Source of the DNA: Heminiphilus faecis
GTDB taxonomy: Bacteria > Bacteroidota > Bacteroidia > Bacteroidales > Muribaculaceae
NCBI RefSeq assembly: GCF_008728965.1
Contig: NZ_VSMC01000002.1
Span: 62,001-126,000 of the forward strand
Direction: 5' to 3'
Length of the DNA: 64,000 bases
Below, in pieces: positions 16,925 through 25,638 of this stretch. The notes beneath the pieces were generated by a model. It did not search any database. It was not told where the DNA came from and saw only the letters and a list, made by a program, of their open reading frames with translations. Position 1 is the first letter of the stretch, and the number at the start of each line of letters is the position of its first letter. The position numbers and the translations under genes were made by a program.

Positions 16925-18202
16925 ATGCAGGCACCACTCGCTGAAAGGTTAAGACCACAAAATATAGACGAATACATAGGCCAGACTCACCTTGTGGGAA
17001 AAGGCTCGGTACTTCGCGGCATGATCGAGTCGGGTCATGTAGCATCATTTATACTCTGGGGGCCTCCCGGGGTAGGCAAAACCACACTCGCAAAAATAAT
17101 AGCAAAGACAACTGAAGCTCCTTTCTACACTCTCAGCGCAGTGCACTCCGGTGTAAAAGAGGTCCGCGAAGTTCTTGACCGGTGCAAAACCGATGCAAGA
17201 AGTATGTTTTCAAAAGGACGTCCCATACTGTTTATTGACGAAATACACCGTTTTAACAAGTCGCAGCAGGACAGTCTGCTCGGCGCCGTTGAAAGCGGGC
17301 TGGTCACCCTTATAGGCGCTACCACGGAGAATCCATCGTTTGAAGTCATAAGACCTCTGCTGTCGAGAACGCAGGTCTATGTGCTTCGACCGCTTGAAGA
17401 GCCTGAACTTAATCAACTGCTTGAAAGGGCACTAACGGTCGACCCGGTACTTTCCACCCGCACAGTGGAGGTTGAAAGCACCAAGGCTCTGTTTCGTTTT
17501 GCCGGAGGCGACGCCCGCAAACTTCTCAACATCCTCGACCTCCTTGAACAATCGTCTCCGACAGGCGACACAATCGTGATCAATGACCGGCTCGTAACAG
17601 ACCGGCTACAGAAAAATCCGATGGCCTACGATAAAGACGGCGAGATGCACTACGATATAATATCGGCATTCATAAAAAGCGTGAGGGGTAGCGATCCAGA
17701 CGCAGCCATATATTGGCTGGCACGTATGATAGCCGGCGGTGAAGACCCCGAATTCATTGCACGACGTCTTGTAATACTTGCTTCGGAAGACATCGGTCTC
17801 GCAAATCCAAACGCACTGCTTCTCGCCAACGCCACCTTTGACACCATACACAAGATAGGATGGCCGGAAGGGCGTATCCCTCTCGCAGAGTGCACGATAT
17901 ACCTCGCTACATCGCCCAAAAGCAATTCTGCCTACATGTCCATTGACTCGGCTCTGCAATATGTGGAAAGCACCGGCAATCTGCCGGTACCGCTACATCT
18001 GCGCAATGCTCCCACAAAACTCATGAAAGAACTCGATTATGGCAAGAACTACATGTACGCGCACAACTACCCGGGTAATTTCGTAAAACAGCAATTTTTG
18101 CCCGATGAAGCATCCACGGCCACATTCTGGCATCCATGCTCCAATCAGTCGGAGGACAAGCTCAAAAGCATTCAGGAAGCACGTTGGGATAAAAAATATT
18201 GA
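16925..18202 (+). CDS. rarA: Replication-associated recombination protein A (RarA/MgsA) AAA+ ATPase
   Basis: A 425-residue cytosolic clamp-loader-like ATPase that acts at stalled replication forks. The N-terminus APLAERLRPQNIDEYIGQTH is the family signature. Walker A GPPGVGKTTLAK, Walker B ILFIDEIHRFNKSQQD and sensor 1 IGATTENPSFEV follow. The C-terminal half (SAFIKSVRGSDPDAAIYWLA, ARRLVILASEDIGLANPNAL, LRNAPTKLMKELDYGK) is the RarA tetramerisation region. The frame opens at 16877, but the ATG at 16925 matches the family N-terminus and follows a promoter element. Confidence 0.96.
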   Translation: MQAPLAERLRPQNIDEYIGQTHLVGKGSVLRGMIESGHVASFILWGPPGVGKTTLAKIIAKTTEAPFYTLSAVHSGVKEVREVLDRCKTDARSMFSKGRPILFIDEIHRFNKSQQDSLLGAVESGLVTLIGATTENPSFEVIRPLLSRTQVYVLRPLEEPELNQLLERALTVDPVLSTRTVEVESTKALFRFAGGDARKLLNILDLLEQSSPTGDTIVINDRLVTDRLQKNPMAYDKDGEMHYDIISAFIKSVRGSDPDAAIYWLARMIAGGEDPEFIARRLVILASEDIGLANPNALLLANATFDTIHKIGWPEGRIPLAECTIYLATSPKSNSAYMSIDSALQYVESTGNLPVPLHLRNAPTKLMKELDYGKNYMYAHNYPGNFVKQQFLPDEASTATFWHPCSNQSEDKLKSIQEARWDKKY

Positions 18203-18260
18203 TTTTTTCAGTTTTTGCTGTCACATTTTTTCTTCTGCACCGTCTGCATAGTGTAGGGCC

Positions 18261-18758
18261 ATGGATTTAAGCAGTTTCAAACGACTTGTACTTGCCCACT
18301 ACCGGTCCATGTATCGGGTGGCATATGCGATACTCCGTGATAGCGATGACTCGCAGGATGCGGTGCAGGACGCCGTCACCCGTCTGTGGGAAAAGCGACA
18401 CGAGTTGACGGACATATCTGACCATGAGGCATTCTGCATCACTGCGGTCAAACGTCGTTGCATAGACATGTTGCGTCAACGGCAGCGGACCATGGAAGAG
18501 ATGCCGACCTCATTGGAGCATCTTGAAGACGGTACAGACACTGCACAAGCCATAGAGTCACGTGACACTCTTGCGCGTGTCAACGAACTGATGGATGCCT
18601 TGCCGGAGCAGCAACGCGAAGTGTTGCGTCTGCGTTCGTGGGGAGGGTGCTCCGTTCAAGAAATTGCTGAAATTACAGGCCTTTCCTGCGACAATGCCCG
18701 CAAAGTACTATCACGGGCCCGACAGAAATTAAAAGAACTATATAATCGGAAGAAATGA
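18261..18758 (+). CDS. ECF-type RNA polymerase sigma factor
   Basis: A 165-residue sigma-70 family protein. Region 2 is read in YRVAYAILRDSDDSQDAVQD and AVTRLWEKR; region 4 in LPEQQREVLRLRSWGGCSVQ followed by the helix-turn-helix EIAEITGLSCDNARKVLSRA. It has only sigma-2 and sigma-4, as in the ECF group, and so should direct polymerase to a small dedicated promoter set. The stop overlaps the start of the next gene (18755-18758, ATGA-type), which encodes a single-pass membrane protein likely to be its anti-sigma factor. Confidence 0.93.
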   Translation: MDLSSFKRLVLAHYRSMYRVAYAILRDSDDSQDAVQDAVTRLWEKRHELTDISDHEAFCITAVKRRCIDMLRQRQRTMEEMPTSLEHLEDGTDTAQAIESRDTLARVNELMDALPEQQREVLRLRSWGGCSVQEIAEITGLSCDNARKVLSRARQKLKELYNRKK

Positions 18759-19285
18759 CATTGCAGATACATACCGTAAAACAATTGCTCAACCTCTATT
18801 ACGGAGGTCTGGCATCTACCGATGACGAACGCCGGCTGGTTGAGTTCTTTACGACAGAGACCGACATACCATGCGAGCTTCAGGACGACCGCGACGTAGT
18901 GCTGTCATTGGCACGTCTCGGAGAAGTCAGAATACCCGACGGTATGGCCGATGAACTCTCGGCTCTTGCCGAACGGCTTGACCGGCAGGAACGCATAAGC
19001 CGTCGCGGACACCGCTGGGTAGCCGCCACATCTGTGGCAGCCAGCATAGCCATTATCGTATCGGTCATAGTGTTTATAGCAAGAAGCTCATCGACTGATC
19101 CGTACGAGATAACCGACCCACAGCTTGCAGAAACAGAAGCCCATAAAGCGCTGCTTCTGGTATCGGAAGCTCTCGACAATGCCGACGGCTCTATAATAGA
19201 AGCCGGACGCGCTCTGTCGCTTTTCGTACCTTATGATTCAATCTCCAACAATACAATACACACGGAAGATGATGAAACTATCTAA
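18755..19285 (+). CDS. Putative single-pass anti-sigma factor
   Basis: A 176-residue protein translationally coupled to the ECF sigma gene. The cytosolic N-terminal ~85 residues begin TVKQLLNLYYGGLASTDDER, a pattern common in Bacteroidota anti-sigma-like proteins. One transmembrane helix (VAASIAIIVSVIVFIA, about 95-110) is followed by a periplasmic acidic tail of about 65 residues. No zinc-binding HxxxCxxC motif is seen, so it is not a ZAS-type protein. Its role as the sigma factor's membrane tether is inferred from operon position and topology. Confidence 0.65.
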   Translation: MTLQIHTVKQLLNLYYGGLASTDDERRLVEFFTTETDIPCELQDDRDVVLSLARLGEVRIPDGMADELSALAERLDRQERISRRGHRWVAATSVAASIAIIVSVIVFIARSSSTDPYEITDPQLAETEAHKALLLVSEALDNADGSIIEAGRALSLFVPYDSISNNTIHTEDDETI

Positions 19286-19739
19286 ATCGGCACGCACGCT
19301 GTGCCTAATCGCAATCTGTGCATTCACGGCAACATGCGTGACTGCCCAGAACAAATACATGAAACGCGTTTCTGACTTGCCCGGAGTACAATATATGTAT
19401 ATTGACGGAGCTACACTGCCTGCCGGCGGAGTACCGGGCCTCGATATGAGCGATGACAATACCATCAGTTCGGTGGAAATCATCAACTGCGACGACAACT
19501 CACAGTCCGAAAGGGTACTGGAGCTGTTAGATCCGCTAATAAACGAACTACCGCTGATGACCAAAGCCAAGGAGATGCACGTATCGGTGGATCTGCACGG
19601 CGAAAAACAACACGGGCGCATAAAACGTATGTTACTGCTTGTCACCACAAAAAATGATGCCATGCAAGTAATCTACATAACGGGCGACATTGACGCCGAA
19701 ACACTTAAAGCGATACATGACGCCGATATTCCTAAATAA
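19269..19739 (+). CDS. DUF4252-like exported protein
   Basis: A 156-residue protein from MMKLSKSARTLC; the frame is open from 19233, but the later start gives a clean signal peptide ending CVTAQ. The start overlaps the last 17 bases of the putative anti-sigma gene, so the two are coupled. The mature part has MKRVSDLPGVQYMYIDG and ELLDPLINELPLMTKAKEM, resembling the DUF4252 family often found after sigma/anti-sigma pairs in Bacteroidota. Its function is unknown; it may signal envelope state to the anti-sigma protein. A strong hairpin follows. Confidence 0.68.
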   Translation: MMKLSKSARTLCLIAICAFTATCVTAQNKYMKRVSDLPGVQYMYIDGATLPAGGVPGLDMSDDNTISSVEIINCDDNSQSERVLELLDPLINELPLMTKAKEMHVSVDLHGEKQHGRIKRMLLLVTTKNDAMQVIYITGDIDAETLKAIHDADIPK

Positions 19740-19793
19740 ACGCATTTCCTAAAATTAATCATCACATACAATTCAATAACTTCAAAAACAGAG

Positions 19794-19820
19794 AAGGGTG
19801 AGCCGCGACGGTTCACCCTT
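19794..19820. terminator. Bidirectional terminator between the sigma operon and lrgAB
   Basis: A 12-bp stem (AAGGGTGAGCCG / CGGTTCACCCTT, one G-T pair) with loop cga. It follows the DUF4252-like gene by 55 bases. The minus-strand continuation TGTTTTTGAAG supplies a U-rich tract for transcripts from lrgB, whose stop is at 19925. Confidence 0.75.
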
Positions 19821-19924
19821 TCGCTTAATAACAGACTTAAATTCATAGTGGTCAGCGGCAAAACCCGGTTGAAATGACTACACTGCTTCCGTAGGCCGCA
19901 ATCTTCCTCCAGTAGACCGGTGGT

Positions 19925-20623
19925 TTATACCGTATAACCGAGCAGAGATAGAATAAATGGAGTAAGCAGCGCTGTAAAAAGGCCGTTTATGGTAAGGCCC
20001 AATGACGAAAAGGCACCATAACGATAACCAACGTCCATAGCTGCCGACGTGCCCACGGCATGAGCTGCGGTACCTATCGAAAGGCCCTGCGCTATAGGGC
20101 TCTTCACTCTCGAATACTTCATAAGCTTGAAGCCTGTCATACCGCCAAATATACCTGTACATACAACCACGGCGGCTGTAAGAGCGGGAATGCCTCCTAT
20201 AGCCTGCGTCACCTCAATAGCGATAGGTGTGGTCACGGACTTTGAGGCTAATGACAAGACTACCTCACGCGATGCGCCGAACAGTTCAGCCAACAAGACT
20301 ACCGAAACAATACCGGCAATACAACCCGCAAGCTCGGCAAGCATTATCGGCAAAAGCTGCTTTTTAATGGCTTCGAGCTGTCTGTACAGAGGCACCCCGA
20401 GGGCCACGACAGCCGGTTTGAGCCAGAAGTCAATATAATCACCTCCTTCGGCATAGGTTTCATACTCAATGCCACAACAAAGCATAAAACCTACAAGAAC
20501 CGCTATAGATACAAGTATGGGATTGAGATATGACACACCAGTACGTCGCTGAAGCAGTTGTGAGGCCACATATACAATAAATGTAAACCCTATGAGAAAG
20601 AATTTATTTTCGAGATAAATCAT
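19925..20623 (-). CDS. lrgB: LrgB family inner-membrane protein
   Basis: A 232-residue polytopic membrane protein. Family segments include FWLKPAVVALGVPLYRQLEA, KSVTTPIAIEVTQAIGGIP and ARGLS-like QGLSIGTAAHAVGTSAA. LrgB/CidB proteins pair with small LrgA/CidA holin-like proteins and influence murein hydrolase activity, programmed lysis or small-metabolite export. The gene overlaps the end of lrgA by 20 bases, so the two are coupled. Confidence 0.92.
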   Translation of the reverse strand: MIYLENKFFLIGFTFIVYVASQLLQRRTGVSYLNPILVSIAVLVGFMLCCGIEYETYAEGGDYIDFWLKPAVVALGVPLYRQLEAIKKQLLPIMLAELAGCIAGIVSVVLLAELFGASREVVLSLASKSVTTPIAIEVTQAIGGIPALTAAVVVCTGIFGGMTGFKLMKYSRVKSPIAQGLSIGTAAHAVGTSAAMDVGYRYGAFSSLGLTINGLFTALLTPFILSLLGYTV

Positions 20624-20969
20624 GATGTGAAGATAATATGCGACGTACCGACTGATGCACCCAGCCGGTCACAGCTATTATGACAAATGTACTTATAGTC
20701 GAGGCAAGAACGACAGGTATCCATTCGGCCTTTATAAGTCCGAGGCAATTCATTAGTCCCACACCCGCGGGAACAAAGAAAAAGCCCAGATTCTTAACAA
20801 GAAAATCCGACACTTTGTCAACCCACATGAGCCTGACAATCCGTAATTTCAAAGCGGCTGTCAACGCAAGCATGCCTATTATACTTGAAGGCACCGGTAT
20901 GCCGGTAAGCCATACAATAAGTTCACCTATCGCAAGAAAGGCAAACAACACTGCACATTGCAAAATCAT
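20604..20969 (-). CDS. lrgA: LrgA/CidA family holin-like protein
   Basis: A 121-residue membrane protein with about four hydrophobic helices and the family core IPVPSSIIGMLALTAALKL and LGFFFVPAGVGLMNCLGLI. It is thought to act with LrgB as a holin/antiholin-like pair or transporter. It starts 49 bases after the patatin-like gene and is likely part of the same minus-strand transcript. The pairing with lrgB makes the call secure. Confidence 0.92.
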   Translation of the reverse strand: MILQCAVLFAFLAIGELIVWLTGIPVPSSIIGMLALTAALKLRIVRLMWVDKVSDFLVKNLGFFFVPAGVGLMNCLGLIKAEWIPVVLASTISTFVIIAVTGWVHQSVRRILSSHHDLSRK

Positions 20970-21018
20970 AATTCTAAAACAATCTTTTCCTTTAAGTTTT
21001 ATGTAATCGGTTAATTTC

Positions 21019-23355
21019 TTATTTCATAAACTGCGGAGCGAGGAAAAACAGCCCGAACGATATACCGAAATTCCATCGCGCATCAGGCGATGTACAATAA
21101 TTGGCATAAGCAGTAAAATGGGCAAAAGGCAAAGCATAGACAGCCGACATCTCGCCGAAAAACTCAGGATTGGAAAGCCGGTGCCCGTAATGCGACATAT
21201 ATATACCGGTGTTTTCATCCTTCTCCGCCTCCAGCTTACGCCACGGCATGAAACAGTGGAACTCACCGCGTATCTGAAGCATATTTGACACTTTCCATAT
21301 CGGCTGGATGCCTAAAGTCACAAATTTGGAAGCTCTTAGGGCGGAATTAAACGAATTGTATGTCGACGCCGTAGGGTGAAAAGACGGCAGTGTCACCATC
21401 GTGGCGGCATAGCTGTCAAGCGGTTTCTGGGTACTTATTACCGCATTACTCTCAATACCGATACCGAAGTTTCGATTTACAGACCAGTACTTTTCGAGTT
21501 CAGCACTAAGCTGCATCCACTTTACCCCGGAAGTTCGCGTCTTGATCTCGTCATTGTTATGAGGGTAAAAACTACGGTCGCCGTACACGCCTATGGCAGT
21601 AGCCTTAATCATATGGCCCTGCGTAGGATAAAGCACATCGTTAAGCGTATTGTTTTCGTAATGCAGACGTACTTGCGCAAGGTCACGCACCAGACGGTCA
21701 CGCGAGTCCTTGCCGATAACCATTCCGTCAAAAAAACGATTGGTAAGACGTCCGTACCCGAGTTCAAACGCCAGTTTGCCGTTGCGCCCCATAGCCATAC
21801 CATAGCTCATACGCCCGAACAGCTGCATGTCGGTCACCAATGTAGTGCCGTCATTATAAAATATACGGTCGGAGTCATACATCTTTTGACGCGATATTAC
21901 TCCATATATCATCATATACGACGGTATGGTGCTGCGCATATTTATCTTGGCCCCGACTTTCGCAGCCATATAGCTCTGCCCTATCCATACATTAAGAGAT
22001 GTATTAAGCGAATTGAAGCTCAATGTATTATAACCGGTCGACATAAACAACATCGAGTTGGTCGATGAACTGATATAACCGCCAAGACCTATGGCAAAAT
22101 TATTTTTCACATCGGCTTTAAGATCGAGCGTAAAGCGTCCGGTAGAAGGATTCCACAAAGCATTAGGCACCAGATTGCGGAGCTTGCCCGGCGTTATCGC
22201 GCGATAATATGCATCACGCGCCTGTGCAAGGCCGAATGACTCGTCACTGCCCTTTGTAAAAAGATACTTTATGTATGCATTCTGGTGAGGGCTGCCCCCG
22301 CTGACTTTAACGGAGTCAAATTCCACATAAGGAGTCTGCGACTTAAAAACCGCTCGGCGCAGACTACGCGCTTCACCCGGAATGCGCACGTTGACGCGCC
22401 CCTTTATCGAGTCCATCATAGCCATGGCACAGTCGTAACCTATCTTGTAGATCTGCCGGCATGCCGGAAAATCGAGCAGGCCGAAATTCTGTACAGGCAC
22501 ATGCAGTTTTATGCCCTCATCATCAGGAAGCGAATAATCGTTTTTCTGGATAATCATATCCTCAACCTGCTGCATCAGATTGTTAGGATTGGGCTTTTTA
22601 TCGGGAGAACTCACATCGACTCCTATCATTATATCGGGAGCGAAATCCTCGCGCATGACATCTACCGGAAAGTTATCGTATATACCTCCGTCATAGACAA
22701 GAACCCCATCCATTTCGATAGGCTCAAACACAATAGGAAATGACATTGAGGCCCTGACGGCATTGCCCAACGAACCAGAACGGCATACTATCTTATGCTT
22801 ACTGTATACATCGGAAGTGACACAGCGAAACGGCACAAACAGCCGGTCGAAGTCGCCGTTGCACTGTGCGGTATACTTTGCAAACAGCTCCATGAACGCA
22901 TAATTCATCGGAAGCGGATTTATAAGGCTTGTAGGAAGTATGTTATTGTTGGCTGTCGAGTCGCGCAGATTAAGATTTATCGATGCCAGCTTTGGTGTCG
23001 GGTCATCCTTAGCATAGTAATACTCCCATGAAGGATCTATAACCCCTGTCGACCAATAAGAAAAGCCTTTTGACTCGATCAGGTCCATCATTTCCGCCGG
23101 TGTATATCCGGCAGCATATAACCCGCCCACAATTGCTCCCATCGAAGTGCCGGCGATATAATCGATAGGTATGTCATTGTCCTCAAGAGCCTGAATGACA
23201 CCTATGTGAGCGATGCCTTTGGCACCGCCACCACTCAATACCAGTCCAACCGACTGCTGCGCACTCGCGCAGAAAGTCATTGACATAGCCACGATTGCAA
23301 TATATATCGCAGCCTTTTTCACAATCTCCTCAATAGTTGGGTACATTCGAGCCAT
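21019..23355 (-). CDS. Patatin-like phospholipase with C-terminal outer-membrane barrel
   Basis: A 778-residue protein with a signal peptide (IAIVAMSMTFCASA) and a patatin domain: oxyanion hole SGGGAKG near residue 40, nucleophile elbow GTSMG near 68, and the second catalytic residue in YDGGIYDNFPVDV near 225. From about residue 370 a strand-rich region (FAIGLGGYISSSTNSMLFMS and following) ends in GISFGLFFLAPQFMK, typical of an Omp85/TamA-like barrel. It resembles the PlpD-type fusions of a surface or periplasmic phospholipase to its own barrel. The start overlaps the end of serB by 26 bases; a second in-frame ATG at 23346 shortens this. Confidence 0.88.
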   Translation of the reverse strand: MARMYPTIEEIVKKAAIYIAIVAMSMTFCASAQQSVGLVLSGGGAKGIAHIGVIQALEDNDIPIDYIAGTSMGAIVGGLYAAGYTPAEMMDLIESKGFSYWSTGVIDPSWEYYYAKDDPTPKLASINLNLRDSTANNNILPTSLINPLPMNYAFMELFAKYTAQCNGDFDRLFVPFRCVTSDVYSKHKIVCRSGSLGNAVRASMSFPIVFEPIEMDGVLVYDGGIYDNFPVDVMREDFAPDIMIGVDVSSPDKKPNPNNLMQQVEDMIIQKNDYSLPDDEGIKLHVPVQNFGLLDFPACRQIYKIGYDCAMAMMDSIKGRVNVRIPGEARSLRRAVFKSQTPYVEFDSVKVSGGSPHQNAYIKYLFTKGSDESFGLAQARDAYYRAITPGKLRNLVPNALWNPSTGRFTLDLKADVKNNFAIGLGGYISSSTNSMLFMSTGYNTLSFNSLNTSLNVWIGQSYMAAKVGAKINMRSTIPSYMMIYGVISRQKMYDSDRIFYNDGTTLVTDMQLFGRMSYGMAMGRNGKLAFELGYGRLTNRFFDGMVIGKDSRDRLVRDLAQVRLHYENNTLNDVLYPTQGHMIKATAIGVYGDRSFYPHNNDEIKTRTSGVKWMQLSAELEKYWSVNRNFGIGIESNAVISTQKPLDSYAATMVTLPSFHPTASTYNSFNSALRASKFVTLGIQPIWKVSNMLQIRGEFHCFMPWRKLEAEKDENTGIYMSHYGHRLSNPEFFGEMSAVYALPFAHFTAYANYCTSPDARWNFGISFGLFFLAPQFMK

Positions 23356-24577
23356 CTGAAATGAATGAGTCTTTAAATCCTATAAAGTACAACACTCCAT
23401 CAAGCCCGATTGTTGATATACTTTGTCCTGCGGTTGCTTTAACTTTGGGTTTGGCATGAAATGCAATTCCAAGTCCGGCTGTGGCCAGCATAGGCAAGTC
23501 ATTTGCGCCGTCACCCACAGCTATAGTCTGTGCTATGTCTATATGCTCCACCTGTGCCAGCAGCCTAAGCAACTCGGCCTTGCGTCGTCCGTTGACAATC
23601 TCTCCTACATATCGTCCGGTAAGTTTTCCGTCGATAATCTCGAGTTCGTTGGCATACACATAGTCTATACCGAATTTCTGCTTAAGATAGTTGCCGAAAT
23701 ACGTGAACCCGCCGGAAAGGATCGCCGTTTTAAAACCTGCCCGCTTGAGCACCTCCATCATACGCCCCACCCCTTCGGTAACAGGCAAGTTTTCAGCAAT
23801 TTCACGCATGACACTTTCATCAAGCCCTTTAAGCAAAGCCACTCGCTCCATGAAACTCTCGTCAAAATCGATCTCGCCTCTCATGGCACGCTCTGTTATA
23901 GCTTTCACCTGTTCGCCCACGCCGGCACGCTCGGCAAGTTCGTCGATGACCTCGGTCTCGATAAGCGTCGAGTCCATGTCAAAGCACACGAGACGGCGAC
24001 AACGACGGTACATCGTGTCTTGCTGAAGCGATATGTCAAAATTTTCCGTAGCCGACAAGTGCATGAACTGCAGCTGCATATCAGCAGCGTCACGCGGATT
24101 TCCGCGAACTGAAAATTCCACACAAGCCTTGGCTCGCGCTTCCTCGCTCTCCTCAAGGGGCACTCGTCCGGTAAGGCGCTGTATACTATCAATATTAAGA
24201 TTCTGCCCGGCGATAATCTTGGTCACAGCAGCTATCTGACGAGCCGTCAGCCGGCGTCCGAGAAGAGTCACGATCCAGCGGTTCTTGCCTTGCAGTCCCA
24301 CCCACTCCTCATATTCTTTTACCGATACAGGAGTGAAACGAATGTGTACATTAAGTTCCGACGCTTTAAAGAGTAGGTCTTTCATTATATTGCCCGATAA
24401 CGAGCCGTCGGTCTTGAACAGTATACCGAGCGATAGTGTATGATGGATGTCGGCCTGACCTATATCAAGAATAGAGGCGTCATATTGGGCAAGTATCTCG
24501 GTAAGCGCCGATGTCACACCGGGACGGTCATAACCCGATATATTGACAAGTATGAGTTCGGTAGCGGATGTATTCAT
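23330..24577 (-). CDS. serB: Phosphoserine phosphatase with N-terminal ACT domains
   Basis: A 415-residue cytosolic HAD-family enzyme that dephosphorylates phosphoserine, the last step of serine synthesis. The N-terminal ~180 residues hold two ACT-like regulatory modules (LILVNISGYDRPGVTSALTE at the start). HAD motif I is VCFDMDSTLIETEVID near 200, motif II is LSGGF near 290, and motif III/IV is AVGDGANDLPML near 365. It starts 19 bases after the BadF-type kinase gene and its end overlaps the patatin-like gene. The C-terminal tail after YFIGF is slightly extended relative to typical SerB. Confidence 0.95.
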   Translation of the reverse strand: MNTSATELILVNISGYDRPGVTSALTEILAQYDASILDIGQADIHHTLSLGILFKTDGSLSGNIMKDLLFKASELNVHIRFTPVSVKEYEEWVGLQGKNRWIVTLLGRRLTARQIAAVTKIIAGQNLNIDSIQRLTGRVPLEESEEARAKACVEFSVRGNPRDAADMQLQFMHLSATENFDISLQQDTMYRRCRRLVCFDMDSTLIETEVIDELAERAGVGEQVKAITERAMRGEIDFDESFMERVALLKGLDESVMREIAENLPVTEGVGRMMEVLKRAGFKTAILSGGFTYFGNYLKQKFGIDYVYANELEIIDGKLTGRYVGEIVNGRRKAELLRLLAQVEHIDIAQTIAVGDGANDLPMLATAGLGIAFHAKPKVKATAGQSISTIGLDGVLYFIGFKDSFISDGSNVPNY

Positions 24578-24596
24578 GTCTTACGAATCCGTAATA

Positions 24597-25445
24597 CTAT
24601 AAATTGGCATGGTATTTTACCAAACCTTCCATGGGAGTCTTTATCACGGTATCGACCGTGGCATCGAGCGCAGCGGCGGCTTCGTCAAGCACAGACCGGT
24701 ACAGATAGGCTATGGAGCCGACAAAACTTACCGGCAATACCCTATAACGATCATATTGGGCCACATTGCGTACAAAAAAGGATTTAAACTCATTGAGCAC
24801 CAGACGGTGTATAGCCGGTTCTTCGATATTTTTCAGCAAAAACGGTGTTACTGACGCAAGAAAACGATTGGGAGACGGCTCCTTATACACCCGGCGTATT
24901 ATAGCATTGGACGTAAGATTGTATTCATCAAGAAAACGGTCACATAGCTCTCTGGGCAACTGATGTTTAAGGACATCGCCTATAAGATGGCGGCCGAGTA
25001 CCGCTCCGCTGCCTTCGTCGCCGAGTATATAGCCGAGAGGGCTTACATGATCCTTTATCTCACGGCCGTTGTAATAGCATGAATTTGACCCGGTACCGAG
25101 TATGCAGGCTATACCCTCACGCTCTCCAAACAAAGCACGGGCCGCACCAAGCAGGTCGCTATGAGCCTCTATTGTCGGCACGTCGATATTCTGGCGAATA
25201 GCTCGCCGCACATTGCGGCATACTTCTTCGTCTATACATCCGGCACCGTAAAAATGCACTTCGGTTACTGACCGGGCTTGTTCGCCCAACTGAGACATAA
25301 GTTCATCGTCAAGATATTGTGCTATCTCCTCTTCAGTGAGCATCAAGGCGTTAAATCCTGAAGTAAATATCTGTCTCACCGGTTTATCATGATCAAGAAG
25401 ACACCATTCTACTTTGGTGCTTCCACTGTCGGCAATAAGTTTCAT
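24597..25445 (-). CDS. BadF/BadG-type ATPase, probable N-acetylglucosamine kinase-like sugar kinase
   Basis: A 282-residue ASKHA-fold protein beginning MKLIADSGSTKVEWCLLD, the phosphate-1 motif of the BadF/BadG/NAGK group. The frame opens at 25469, but a promoter element at 25467-25474 makes the ATG at 25445 preferable. Further motifs are YGAGC near 70, ACILGTGSNSCYYNG near 115 (phosphate-2 loop), LGYILGDEGSGAVLG near 135 and SFVGSIAYLY near 250. In Bacteroidales such proteins are usually annotated as N-acetylglucosamine kinases; this fits the NagZ-like enzyme encoded elsewhere in the window, but the substrate is inferred. It leads the run with serB, the patatin-like gene and lrgAB. Confidence 0.82.
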   Translation of the reverse strand: MKLIADSGSTKVEWCLLDHDKPVRQIFTSGFNALMLTEEEIAQYLDDELMSQLGEQARSVTEVHFYGAGCIDEEVCRNVRRAIRQNIDVPTIEAHSDLLGAARALFGEREGIACILGTGSNSCYYNGREIKDHVSPLGYILGDEGSGAVLGRHLIGDVLKHQLPRELCDRFLDEYNLTSNAIIRRVYKEPSPNRFLASVTPFLLKNIEEPAIHRLVLNEFKSFFVRNVAQYDRYRVLPVSFVGSIAYLYRSVLDEAAAALDATVDTVIKTPMEGLVKYHANL

Positions 25446-25466
25446 TTCATACCAATTTATTAGGCG

Positions 25467-25474
25467 CAAAATTA
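25467..25474 (-). promoter_or_regulatory. -7 promoter element of the kinase-serB-patatin-lrgAB run
   Basis: The minus strand reads TAATTTTG, matching TAnnTTTG, about 20 bases before the ATG at 25445. The -33 box is unclear. Confidence 0.5.
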
Positions 25475-25587
25475 CAAATTAAACTTCAAACAATGAAGCA
25501 TTATGTCAACTAACCACAAAAACGCAAAAAATTATACCTTGCACTTTACTTTTCCTGATATTTTTTAGGTAAAACCAAAAATTCAAC

Positions 25588-25595
25588 TAATTTTG
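25588..25595 (+). promoter_or_regulatory. -7 promoter element of the GLPGLI operon
   Basis: TAATTTTG matches TAnnTTTG and lies 43 bases before the first GLPGLI gene. No other promoter-like match was seen between the five genes. Confidence 0.55.
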
Positions 25596-25638
25596 CAGTC
25601 ACAAACTATAATTTTAGTTTTAATCCTAATTTTATCAC

